In this document: positions 53,502 to 64,000 of the stretch, piece by piece
How the letters are laid out: each line of letters starts with the position of its first letter
Position numbering within the stretch: position 1 is the first letter of the stretch
Assembly: GCA_009363875.1 (NCBI GenBank)
Contig: CM018694.1
Location: 33,675,415 to 33,739,414 of the forward strand
From: Mikania micrantha
Lineage: Eukaryota; Streptophyta; Magnoliopsida; Asterales; Asteraceae
Direction of reading: 5' to 3'
DNA: 64,000 nucleotides
Notes under the pieces: model-generated
Seen by the model: only the letters and a program-made list of their open reading frames with translations
Told to the model about the DNA's origin: nothing
Database searches by the model: none
Made by a program: the position numbers and the translations under genes

Positions 53502-54862
53502 AAGCTATGTGATGCTCCGATCTTATCTCTCCCAGATGGTTATGATGACTTTGTTGTGTATTATGATGCATCCCATCAGGGACTTGGCTGTGTACTTATG
53601 CAGCGGGACAAAGCCATTGCGTATGCTTCAAGACAATTAAAGATTCATGAGAAAAACTACACTACTCATGATCTGGAATTGGGAGCTGTGATATTTGCTT
53701 TGAAGATCTGGAGGCATTACTTGTATGGCACCAAGTGTACCATATTCACTGATCATAAAAGTCTGCAACACATATTCGATCAGAAGGAACTCAACATGCG
53801 ACAGCGACGTTGGGTTGAGCTTCTGAATGACTATGACTGTGTAATCAAGTACCATCCGGGCAAGGCAAACGTTGTAGCTGATGCTTTGAGCCGGAAGGAA
53901 CGAGTCAAACCTTTACGCGTCAGAGCAATGGGAATGACTGTGCGGACAAGCTTACACGACAATATCATACAAGCACAACAGGAAGTTATTGAACGTGAAA
54001 ACTTGAAGAAAGAACTTGATTGCGGTGTGGAGAAACATTTGGAAACAAAACCCGATGGACTTGTTTACTTCAAGGATCGTATCTGGATTCCTACAGTAGA
54101 AGAGTTAAGGAAACTTATTTTTGATGAAGCACACAAGACCAAGTACTCTGTGCATCCCGGTGCTGATAAAATGTACCAAGACTTACGTGCATACTATTGG
54201 TGGCCGGGTATGAAGAAAGACATAGCTGAGTATGTTGGTCGATGCCTTACGTGTGCTAAGGTGAAGGCAGAACACCAGAAACCATCTGGTTTACTGGAAC
54301 AGCCTGAAATTCCACTTTGGAAGTGGGAACAGATAGCTATGGACTTTGTTAGCAAGCTACCCCGCACTTCCAGTGGACACGACACCATTTGGGTTATCAT
54401 CGATCGATTAACCAAGTCTGCTCATTTCTTGCCGATGCGAGAAACTTACTCGATGGATAAACTAGCAAAGCTTTACATCAATGAGATAGTGGTACGCCAT
54501 GGTGTGCCATTGTCTATCATTTCGGATCGCGATAGCAGATTCACATCAAGGTTCTGGCAGTCATTGCAGAAATCTCTGGGGACGCAATTAAACTTGAGTA
54601 CAGCTTATCATCCACAAACGGATGGTCAAAGCGAACGTACTATTCAAACCCTGGAGGACATGTTAAGAACTTGTGTTCTAGACTTTGGTGGTAATTGGGA
54701 CTCTCACTTGCCACTAATCGAGTTCTCCTACAATAACAGTTATCACAGCAGCATTGGTTGTGCCCCATTCGAGGCCCTTTATGGTCGAAAATGTCGGTCA
54801 CCGATCTGTTGGTCAGAAGTGGGAGACAATCGTATCACGGGGCCAGAACTTATCCAAAAACT
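53502..54862 (+). pseudogene. pol: RNase H and integrase of element G
   Basis: Same frame as RT, open from the TAA at 53499 to 54980. RNase H: YYDASHQG, HDLELGAVIFAL, FTDHKSLQ and VADALSR supply the four acidic residues. Integrase: zinc motif (HKTKYSVH ... CLTC) and core with AMDFVSKLP, ISDRDSRFTS and HPQTDGQSERT, the last two acidic residues separated by 35 positions. A one-base deletion near 54860 shifts the frame, and the integrase C-terminus continues in another frame. Confidence 0.94.
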
Positions 54863-55405
54863 ACAGACAAGATTGCTCAGATACAACAAAGGTTACAAGC
54901 AACACGAAGCAGACAAAAGAGCTATGCCGATAAACAGCGCAAGCCGTTGGAATTTCAAGTGGGAGATCGTGTCATGTTGAAGGTATCCCCATGGAAAGGT
55001 GTAGTTCGTTTTGCAAAGAAAGGCAAATTAACACCACAATACGTGGGACCGTTCGAGATCATCGAACGTATTGGTCCTGTGGCGTACAGATTGAGGTTAC
55101 CGAATGAACTTAGTGGTGTACATGACGTGTTTCACGTCTCAAACTTGAAGAAATGCTTAGCTGATGAAACTCTTATCATACCAGTCGAAGAAATTCAATT
55201 GGCTGAAAACTTACGCTTTGTTGAAGAACCGTTAGAAATCATGGATCACAAAGTCAAGAAACTGAGGCGAAGCCGTATTCCTATAGTTAAAGTTCGTTGG
55301 AACTCAAGGCGCGGACCCGAGTTTACTTGGGAACGTGAAGATCACATGAAGAACAAGTATCCCCAACTCTTTTCCGAGGAAGTCGTACCGAATAACGAGT
55401 CTTAA
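54863..55405 (+). pseudogene. pol: Integrase C-terminus and chromodomain of element G
   Basis: It is shifted relative to the preceding block. It holds the integrase C-terminal region (VGDRVMLKVSPWKGVVRF, GPFEIIERIGPVAYRLRLP, VHDVFHVSNLKKCL). A chromodomain of about 50 residues follows (EEPLEIMDHKVKKLR, RIPIVKVRWNSRRGPEFTWERED, KYPQLFSEE). In chromoviruses this module is thought to steer insertion to particular chromatin. The stop is at 55403-55405. Confidence 0.92.
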
Positions 55406-55428
55406 ATTTCGGGACGAAATTTCTCTTA

Positions 55429-55439
55429 CAAGGGGAGAC
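55429..55439 (+). other. Polypurine tract of element G
   Basis: CAAGGGGAGAC directly before the 3' LTR; ACGAAATTTCTCTTA lies just upstream, as in A. Confidence 0.88.
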
Positions 55440-58400
55440 TGTAACATCAGTGCCGGACGCGTGCCGGAACAGTGATCGCAACAGTAAACCGTACAGTAAC
55501 TTAGGTACACACTACGTGAAACTATGTTTATGCTACTGATACATTATACTTGATTTGATGCTATTATGTATAAAAGTATGTGAGGTTAAACAAAACGAAA
55601 CCATGTCGGTTGTGTTACGGAATGCTAAACAAACGAATTATTCGTATAGGTGACGATCTGTACGAATGATTCTGAGAGTTTAACGTTCTGAAATAATGAC
55701 TGAAAAGTAGAAAACAAAAGCTGGAAAGCCAAACCATCGTCGTGTTCGTTCGAATGACGATTCGAACGAATACGCGCGATGGCAACGCGTTCTGACGAAA
55801 CGAAAACGAAAAAGATTACGAACGTTAAAATAATAAAAATAAATTAAAAATAATATTTATTAGTAAATTACACTTAAAAAGATTTAAGTTAAACTATTTT
55901 ATAAAACTACGCGCAATAAACTTTAAATAATGAAATAACGAGGTTTAACAGTCTGATCCCGAACGAAACCGTAAAAATATGTAAAATATAATATTTTACG
56001 TTATACAATTTTGAAACTCATCAAAAAATGATCAAAGAAATCTATATTTCAATCTAAAAAGTTTAATTACGCAACCGTAATTAAAACGCGCGTAAAAATA
56101 CGCGAAACCGACACCAAACGAGACCGAACACGCGGGTAAACACTCGGGGTATAAAAACCCATTTATTCACTTCATCATCTTCATTTGAACAGCCTTCTAC
56201 TCTCACTCTAACCTAAAATCCCGGTTTTGCGAATTTTGGTAGAAATCCACACAAAGTTTCATAACTTCTTCATTCCTTGACCAAATCGCACAAATAATAT
56301 ATCGAAACGACCGTGTCGACAAGAGGAATCTGAAAGTACAAGGGATCGGAGCTAGTTCGAGCTAAATCGGCCGGAATATTAGAGAGAATGTACGGTACTG
56401 TAGAGCAATTCACTATTCATCATCTTCTTCATTTTTAAAACTGGTTTTGAGCTATGAGACCACTAGGAGATGTAATAAAACAGCTAAATCGAAGTTAATG
56501 TAAGCTTAAAGTCATGATTTTTCCGGGTTTTGTCCACCTAACGAGCTGCTACGTTTCAGTTCGTTTTTGCTCAGCAAGCTATATTAGATTTTCATGAAAC
56601 CAAGTTTTGAGTGCTGGGATAACATCACATTAACGATCTGGAACATCTGGAATAATTATTTTGAGTTGGTAAGTCCAGAAAATCAAAATTTTAATATCCT
56701 TGTTCGAGAACTCCACTATTTGAAAAGTCCTCGTTCTAGAAATTGAATTATCATCTTCAAACTAAGAATTTATTTTGAAACATGATTGGTTGAAAAAAAA
56801 CCATTTCCTTGGCTTCCATAATTCGAGGACCCCCTCACATAAATGGCTTGGTGAAGAAACAAATTTAATGGGGGAATCACGGTGGACCACTCATTGCATC
56901 ATCAGCCAAGAACTCCTCCAACTTATATGTTATTGGCTGAAATTCTATATCTAAAAATGAAAATCTTATTGTGGTCCACATAAATTTCGAGAAACAGAAG
57001 TGTCCAGCCAAGAACAAGTATATGTGGTTATTTTGTGTATGTTTTTTTGGTACACCCTATATCACCGATAATCTATAATAATTATCCAAGAAAATTTCAT
57101 ATAATTTGATTACGAAGTTCAATCATTTTTATTTAAAGGGTATAAACTTGATTGGGTTTGGGTGCAACTCGGTTAAGATGATCTCACTAATGTTACTTAA
57201 ACTTTGGGTTAAGAACATAGATAAACTTTAAAACAAACGTTTAAGTCATAGACACGGTTTAAAAACATATCAAAGGATTATAACTAAATCATATTTTGAT
57301 CAAAGTAACCACAGGGTTATTTATATCAAGTAAAGTAGTCAACTTTACTACAAAGTGATGAATTCGGCGATAGGAGTTCGTGGGTTTTACCTATGAGATA
57401 GTTAAGTTCATAACACATCACTTATGTTAACATATTAAATTGATGATTTTTTTCATCTTGAGTTAACATAAGGGTAAGAGGCTAAACTTCAACCTAAACT
57501 TCTAAGTCTTCTACTCAGAAAATAGTTTAGTTTCCCTTTTAAAGTTAACACCTAATGTTAAGACTATAATTAAAGGGTAAAACATGTCAACAAACACTTT
57601 ATTATATTAATATTTAACCTAAAATAGGTTAAGTATTAGTATATAACACTACAAGTGCATTTAGATCAAATAAATCGCAAGAAAGATAAGTGTTAACCAA
57701 CTTTAGGGTTAACACACACACATTATTAACTAATACTTATAAGTTATACATCATTGGAAACAACCACAGGATTGTGAATATAACTTCAAGAACAACAACG
57801 AGAGCGTGCATTCTTGTTTATACTTAGTCAACCACTTCAACAATAAGGTGAGTTCATTTGTCCCTTTTCCAACTTATTTGTTTTACTTCGGGACTGAGAA
57901 GCATGTTAAACATTTTCATAAAATTATTGAAAGATTGTTTAATACTTTAAACTTAAACTTGAAAATTATGATTGAAACTTAGTATTCTTTGAAAAACAAT
58001 AGACTTGAGACTTGTACATTAAACTTGTAGCTTGAAACCATATGTTGGATGCTTATGAGACTTGATGCTTAGACTTGAGAGACTTTATACTTTAAACATG
58101 ATACTTGATGCTTAGACTTGAGAAACTTTATACTTTAACCATGATACTTGATGCTTAGACTTGAGAAACTTTAAACTTTAAACATGATACTTGATGCTTA
58201 GACTTGAGAAACTTTATAGTTTAACCATGATACTTGATGCTTAGACTTGAGAAACTTTATACTTTAAACATGATACTTGATGCTTAGACTTGAGAAACTT
58301 TATACTTTAAACATGAGACTTGATGTAAACTTATGGAATTCATGATGAAACATTGTGTGAACACGTGAAACTTTATGCTTGAAACTACTACTTGCGCATG

Positions 58401-59666
58401 AAACATGGTACATATATCTAATCATAGGCTACGTAACGGCTAAACTACTGGTAATCCAGAGCTTGTACCTATGGATTGAGATATATGTAAAACATAAACG
58501 TAACGAGACTAAGCTATTACCTATATAAGAGACATGTAATGGCTAAACTACATGAGGTATGTAATTGCTAAACTACTGGTAATCCAGAGCTTTTGTCTGC
58601 TTATATGAGGTATGTAATTGCTAAACATAAACATAACGATGCTAAGCTATTATCTACATAAGAGACATGTAATGGCTAAACTACTGGTAATCCAGAGCTT
58701 TTGTCTGCTTATATGAGATATGTAATTGCTGGATTACTTGTGTATGCATGGCTTGTGTCTATGTATGAGATATGTAATTGCTAAACTACTGGTAAACCAG
58801 AGCTTTTATCTTGTATAGGAGACACGTAATTGCTAGACTAAGCTTAACTAATCGGTGAGCTACGTAATTGCTAAACTAATGCTAGTGCAGAGCTTGTACT
58901 CACGTATGGGATTAGGGACAGCTAAACTATGTGCGTGTGAAACTTGATGCTTGATAAACTTATATTGAAACTAACACTTGTAAACAATATAGACTTGTAA
59001 ACTTTGAAACAGACTATAAAAGCTTTGATGAGGAATGGGTTGATTGGTAGGTAAAATGCTTAATTATTATTAACAACAGTGTCATATCCGGATTAGTATG
59101 TGGTGGGATGGCGTCTGGGCGGGTTGTAGGCTCGACTCAGGGGTATGCCCTATATATAAGCATACCGATTTGGATATTACATGTGGACTTAATGAGGTTA
59201 AGGTTTTACCGAAAGAGGTTTGGTGAAACTATTTTAAACTTATAAACATTATGAACTCACCAACCATTGTGTTGACTTTGTTTTCTTACATGCATTCTCA
59301 GGTGATGAACAGGTTTAAGCTAAGGCTTTTTGGATTTGAATACTAGGCTGCCCAGATAGAGGACCTAGTAAACTTTTGAGAAACACATCTTTTGTTGATG
59401 ATATATATTATTTTTGATATCTTGTACATATGCAAGATAGTAACATGTTATTCTTTTGATAGGTTTACTTAGTTAAATTGCAAAACATTGACTATGTAAT
59501 TTAACTTTGTAATCCTAGTTATCATCTGATTGTGCTTTAGTTATTCTTAAACATTGATGCTATGTAAACAATCTGATCATCTTGATTATCACCCACGATA
59601 TCGCACCCCGAGAACCTTCCGCCCGACGGGAACTCCGATCCAACCCCGCTGGCTCGGGGTGTGACA
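55440..59666 (+). repeat. 3' LTR of element G, complete, 4227 bp
   Basis: It begins TGTAACATCAGTGCC and ends GGCTCGGGGTGTGACA. It has all landmarks of the 5' LTR: TATA boxes at 56150-56157 and about 59145-59160, donor-like site 57847-57857, 43-bp array 58057-58314, donor complement 59251-59261 and acceptor-like site ending 59301. Differences from the 5' LTR are scattered point changes and an indel region near 58548. No gene is seen. Confidence 0.95.
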
Positions 59667-60441
59667 GTCTTCATGTGATCCTCACGCTCCCAGGTAAATT
59701 CTGGTCCACGCTTGGAGTTCCAACAAACCTTTACACTAGGGATACGACTTCGTTTAAGTCTCTTGACTTCACGTTCCGTAATCTCTACAGGTTCTTCAAT
59801 GAAATGTAATTGTTCATCAACTTGTATCTCTTCTAGAGATATGATCAATGATTCGTCAGCGAGACATCTCTTGAGATTTGATACATGAAATACATCGTGT
59901 ACTCCACTGAGTTCATCAAGGAGTTTGAGTCTGTATGCCATAGGACCTATGCGTTGAGTTATCTCGAACGGTACGACATACCTTGGTGCTAGTTTGCCCT
60001 TAGCCCCAAAACGAACCACGCCTTTCCATGGGGACACTTTCAACATAACTCGGTCACCCACTTGGAATTCCAAAGGCTTTCGCCGTTTGTCTGTGTAACT
60101 CTTTTGGCGGCTACGTGTTACTTGTAGTCTCTGTTGAATCTGGGCTATCTTATCAGTAGTCTCCTGAATAAGTTCAGGCCCAGTGATTCTGTTGTCTCCC
60201 ACCTCGGTCCAACAAATTGGAGACCGACATTTTCTACCATAGAGTAATTCAAATGGAGCACATCCAATACTGTTGTGGTAGCTGTTGTTGTAGGAGAACT
60301 CGATGAGTGGTAAATGTTTATCCCAACTTCAACCGAAGTCTAGGATGCATGTCCTCAACATATCCTCCAAGGTTTGAATCTTTCGCTCACTTTGTCCATC
60401 CGTTTGTAGATTATAAGCGTTGCTCAAGTTGACACTTGTCC
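59667..60441 (-). pseudogene. pol: Integrase C-terminus and chromodomain start of element F
   Basis: The minus-strand frame from about 60441 to 59667 covers the end of the integrase core (TDGQSERKIQTLEDMLR), a stop near 60331, GCAPFELLYGRKCRSPICW, ELIQETTDKIAQIQQRL, VGDRVMLKVSPWKGVVRF, VHDVFHVSNLKRCL and the chromodomain up to WEREDHMK. It is cut at 59667 by the 3' LTR of G. The open frame nominally runs on to 59537, but those residues are G's LTR read backwards. It is about 80-85% similar to G by eye. Confidence 0.9.
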
Positions 60442-61638
60442 CTAGAGATGGTTGCAATGATTGCCAGAACCGCAATGTAAATCGACTGTCCCGTCTGAAA
60501 TAATAGACAATGGCAAACCATGCCGCACTACTATTTCATCAACATAGAGTCTTGCTAGCTTTTCCATCTTGTAGTTTTCTCTAATCGGCAAGAAGTGTGC
60601 GGACTTGGTCAATCGATCAACGATGACCCAAATCGAATCGTGTCCGCTGGAAGTGCGGGGTAGCTTGGTAATAAAATCCATAGCTATTTTTTCCCACTTC
60701 CATTGTGGTATTTCTGGTTGTTCCAGCAACCCTGAAGGTTTCTGGTGTTCAGCTTTGACCTTGGCACATGTTAAGCATTTGCCAATATAAGTGGCAACAT
60801 CTTTCTTCATACCCGACCACCAATAAAATGACCTAAGATCTTGATACATCTTATCAACACCTGGATGAACAGAATAACGTGTCTTGTGTGCCTCGTCAAG
60901 TATGAGTGTTCGAAGTTCATCTACAGCCGGGATCCATACACGATCCTGAATATAGATAACTCCATCTTGTTTTGTTTCGAAGTGTTTCTCGGCTCCACAA
61001 TCGAGCTTGTTCTTTAAGTTGTTTCTTGCCGTTGCTTCTTGTTGTGCTTGTATGATTTGATCCTTCAGACTTGTTTGCACGGTCATTCGCATTGCTCGAA
61101 CGCGCAAGGGTTTGACTCTTTCCTTCCGGCTCAAAGCGCCTGCAACAACATTTGCTTTGCCCGGATGGTATTTGATCACACAATCATAATCGTTCAGGAG
61201 CTCAACCCAGCATCTCTGTCTCATGTTAAGCTCCTTCTGATCAAATATGTGTTGTACACTCTTGTGATATGTGTAGATAGTGCATTTGGTACCATACAGG
61301 TAATGTCCCCAAATCTTTAAAGCAAAGAGAACAGCTCCCAGTTCTAAGTCATGTGTTGTGTAATTCTTCTCGTGTATCTTCAGCTGTGTTGATGCGTAGA
61401 CAATGACTTTGTCTCGTTGCATTAAAACACAACCGAGTCCCTGATGGGAAGCGTCACAATAAACCACAAAGTCATCATTTCCTACTGGGAGAGTTAAGAT
61501 TGGAGCATTGCACAATCTTTGTTTCAGTGTTTGAAATGCCTCTTCTTGTTTCTGTGTCCACACAAATGGTTCGCTCTTCTGTGTGAGTTTAGTGAGAGGC
61601 AAAGCTATCTTAGAGAAATTCGAAATGAATCTCCTGTA
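60442..61638 (-). pseudogene. pol: RNase H and integrase core of element F
   Basis: Open block from 61602 to 60442: PFVWTQKQEEAFQTLKQRL, YCDASHQGLGCVLMQ (RNase H), HPGKANVVAGALSR (a glycine replaces the usual last catalytic aspartate), integrase zinc motif HKTRYSVH and CLTC, AMDFITKLP, and ISDG at the second acidic residue. A one-base shift then ends the block. It lies between a stop in the GYYRRFI motif (61639) and a frameshift near 60490. Confidence 0.9.
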
Positions 61639-62348
61639 TTAACCCGCCAATTCCAAGAATGATCTGATCTCTGTCTGTGTTGTGGGCACATCCCAGTGCT
61701 TGATTGCTTCAATCTTGGCAGGATCCACACGAATACCATTACTGTTAATCACATGACCCAAAAACTGAACTTCCCTTAGCCAGAATTCACACATGGGGAA
61801 TTTGGCATAGAGTCGTTCATCTTTCAGGAGCTCAAAGACTGTCCTGAGATGTTCATGTTCTTTCTCGTTTCTTGAATAGATCAATATATCATCAATAAAG
61901 ACGATAACGAACTGATCTAGGTACGGCTTGCACCCTAGGTTCATTAAATTCATGAACACTGCCGGTGCATTCATCAGTCCGAAGGGCATCACCATGAACT
62001 CGTAGTGACCATATCGGGTACGAAAGGCCATCTTGGGTATGTCTTCCTCTTGAATCCGGAGTTGATGATAACCTGAGCGCAGGTCTATCTTTGAAAAGTA
62101 TTGAGCTCCCTGTAATGGATCAAACAAGTCATCAATCCTCGGTAACGGGTACCGATTCTTGATGGTGAGTTTGTTGAGCTCTCTGTAATCGATGCACATT
62201 CTGAACGATCCATCCTTCTTCTTGACAAAAAGAACCGGAGCTCCCCAAGGTGAGAAACTCGGTCAGATGAATCCCTTGTCGAGTAGCTCTTGCAATTGAT
62301 TGGACAGCTCCTGCATTTCTCATGGTGCAAGTCTATAAGGAGACTTAG
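61639..62348 (-). pseudogene. pol: Reverse transcriptase of element F
   Basis: Open from 62199 to 61639 with CIDYRELNKLTIKNRYPLPRIDDLF, FSKIDLRSGYHQ, MPFGLMNAPAVFMNLMN, FIDDILIYS (catalytic box intact) and FLGHVINSNGI. The N-terminal part (62348-62200) has two stops, in the SPYRLAP and GFI positions. The block ends at a stop in the GYYRR motif. Confidence 0.92.
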
Positions 62349-62880
62349 CTACAGGGTCGCTCCCGGAATCAAATCGATTCGAAACTGCACTGATCTCTCT
62401 GGTGGCAGTCCTGGTAAATCTTCTGGAAATACGTCCACATAGTCTTTCACCACTGGTACGTCTTGAATCTTGATTGCTTTCTTGTCTTTCTCTATCACGT
62501 GAGCTAGAAATGCGATACATTGTTTTCGTAGGTACTTGCGAGCCTTCATGCACGATATTATCTTGACACCGCGGCTTGCTTGATCTCCATGAATTTCCAA
62601 AATCTCATTGTTCTTCACTGGAATATGTAGTACCTTCTCGGAACAGATGAACTCAACTCTGTTAAGAGATAGCCAATCCATTCCGACAATGATATCGAAA
62701 CTGCCCAGCTCCATCGGTATCAAATCGATGGAAAATGTGTGATCACCAATTGTTAGTGGGAAATTCCTAAGTACTGTGTCAACTGTAATCTATTTGCCGT
62801 TCGCTATCTCAATAGTGTAAGGGGAGTCTAATGATTCCACAGTATGATCAAGATGACAAGCAAAATCGAAAGAGATAAAA
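62349..62880 (-). pseudogene. pol: Protease of element F
   Basis: The protease start is damaged by a one-base deletion at the LFDTG motif (about 62895). Most of the domain reads from 62880 with a stop near 62790, then open from 62723 to 62349 with ELGSFDIIVGMDWLSLNRVEF and KARKYLRKQCIAFLAHVIEKDKK. A second one-base loss near 62355 shifts into the RT frame. Confidence 0.85.
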
Positions 62881-64000
62881 CTCTGATCCGCATAGTATCA
62901 AATAATATAGATGCATAGAAGTCAGATAAGAGAAATGTACCCGTGATCACATTCGGGTCCTGTCGAGCAGCAGCTGCTCCAATCTGAAAGGCTCTTCCCC
63001 TTGCTGCTGGAGCCCTTTGTTGATTCTTCTTGGGAAAATCCCGAGAAAAGTGTCCAGGTTCGCCACAATTGTAGCAAGACCTGTGATCAGCTGCAGCAGT
63101 AGTGGCTGCATTGTTGTTTCTGTTTGGTTCCCCCGTGCTCCTGCAATGGTTGGCCCAATGACCAAACTTCCCACAGTTAGTGCATTGTCTGCACTGGGTG
63201 TTTGGTGGATGATGATACTGGCAGATGTTGCACAATGGTGCTGTGCCAGTGTAGGGCTTCTTGATCTGTAAAGGTAGTGGTTGGTTGATCATCGGTGTTT
63301 GGGTGGTTGCAGCAAAGTTCTTAACCACCTTTTGTTTCTTAGCCGGGCGTCTGTCCAGCTTTCTTGAACTCCCAACCTTGGTTGAGTCAGCTTCTTTTTT
63401 CAAAGCCCCGGAGGCAACCATTACATCTGTTAAATTTACCGACAGTGTAACAACCATCTCCATGGTCGTAGGATGGGCAGAAATCACATGCCCTTGGATA
63501 CAAGCCGGCAGTCCCCTGACATACCGCTCGATCCTTTTCTCTAGTGTTGGCACCACGTCCGGTGCCAATATAGCTAACTCATGAAATCTTGTGGTGTAGG
63601 CCAGATGCCCAGCACCAATCATGACAAGGTTGAGTAGCTCAGTTTCAACCTTCTTCAGTTCGTTCCTTGGGCAAAACTCTGCCCACAGCATGGCCTTGAA
63701 ATCATCCCAAGGCATTGACAGAGCTTCATCCCTGCCCCTTGTCTGAACTAGAGTGTTCCACCATGTCAGAGCTCGCTTGTTAAACGAGCCAGCTGCATAC
63801 CTCACCCTATGCTGATCAGGACAACCACTGATGTCGAGGGTTCTTTACATCTTCTCGATCCACTGGATCAATCCGATGGCACCCTCACTGCCACTGAAAC
63901 TTGGTGGCTTGCATCCTACAAAATTCTAGTAGGAATAGTTCTGATGGGGTCGAGTGTTACCGCTGCCTTCTCCAGATGAGTTGGCGTTGTTGTTACTGTT
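62881..64000 (-). pseudogene. gag: gag of element F, cut by right window edge
   Basis: Open block 63805-62828 with the capsid core (RALTWWNTLVQTRGRDEALS), FHELAILAPDVVPTLEKRIE, the basic KKQKVVKNF patch and zinc knuckles CRQCTNCGKFGHWANHC and CYNCGEPGHFSRDF (last cysteine replaced). Upstream to 64000 the frame has at least two stops (near 63846 and 63930), with FVGCKPPSFSGSEGAIGLIQWIEKM readable. The start lies beyond the window. Confidence 0.9.

Larger units (their letters stand above)
46621..59666 (+). mobile_element. Element G: Ty3/gypsy chromovirus (Tekay/Del-like), nearly complete
   Basis: Plus-strand element with a 5' LTR lacking its first 219 bp, PBS, gag-pol essentially in one frame, chromodomain, PPT and complete 3' LTR. 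The order PR-RT-RH-INT-chromodomain defines a chromovirus. Four in-frame stops and one frameshift disable it. The LTRs are about 99% alike by eye, so it is fairly young. The target duplication cannot be confirmed because the 5' end is missing; the 3' flank is GTCTT. Confidence 0.93.
42800..64000 (-). mobile_element. Element F: decayed Ty3/gypsy chromovirus, split by G
   Basis: Minus-strand element: 3' LTR at left (42800-46620), interior from 64000 down to 59667 (gag, PR, RT, RNase H, INT, chromodomain start). Its 5' end and 5' LTR lie right of the window. Element G (46621-59666) sits in the end of pol. That both parts are one element is inferred from orientation, family and position. Confidence 0.75.

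Noticed and set aside
59537..59666. C-terminal extension of F's chromodomain frame
   Set aside because: The open frame runs past the insertion point into G's LTR read backwards. It is not element F sequence.

Overview
This window is plant nuclear DNA made almost entirely of nested LTR retrotransposons. I see no host gene, rRNA, tRNA gene, CRISPR array or bacterial-type operon. The DNA is AT-rich. All primer binding sites match the plant initiator-Met tRNA. The Ty3/gypsy elements are chromodomain-bearing chromoviruses that look like the Tekay/Del clade, and the Ty1/copia elements look SIRE-like and carry a large extra ORF after pol. That combination resembles Asteraceae genomes. The family assignment is inference; 'eudicot plant' is firmer.

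Layout, left to right. (1) 1-13949: a minus-strand gag-only Ty3/gypsy element (A). Its 3' LTR (1-3958 plus 8417-8576, cut by the window edge) is split by a solo LTR (S, 3959-8411) with a perfect 5-bp target duplication. Its 5' LTR is 10625-13949. (2) 13943-18219: a divergent minus-strand LTR (X) with a fragment of a retrotransposon extra ORF. (3) 18220-24500: a minus-strand Ty3/gypsy element (E) with a complete 5' LTR, gag, and a pol that has lost the rest of protease, the RT core, integrase and its 3' end. (4) 24501-27681 and 39394-42799: an old plus-strand Ty1/copia element (C), split by (5) 27682-39393: a very young plus-strand Ty1/copia element (D). D has apparently identical 594-bp LTRs, a GATAG target duplication, an open 1115-codon pol and an open extra ORF of about 1044 codons. 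(6) 42800-46620 and 59667-64000: a decayed minus-strand chromovirus (F) inserted in C. (7) 46621-59666: a plus-strand chromovirus (G) with about 4.2-kb LTRs, inserted in F near the end of pol.

Inferred order of events: C was invaded by D, by F and probably by E; G landed in F; X abuts E; A landed at or next to the end of X; S landed in A. Most coding regions are broken by stops and indels. D is the only plausible source of protein, and its gag region also has one stop and two frame breaks.

The most interesting signal is in the gypsy LTRs. Every LTR of every family here keeps a strong donor-like site (consensus AAG|GTGAGTTCAT) and, 0.7-1.7 kb downstream in element orientation, an acceptor-like site. 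Close upstream of the acceptor lies a near-perfect 11-nt complement of the donor. Most of these LTRs also have two candidate TATA boxes, one upstream of the donor and one inside the would-be intron. Together these suggest a conserved spliced leader with alternative promoters. Minisatellites inside that interval and a motif-rich tract upstream of it differ from family to family.
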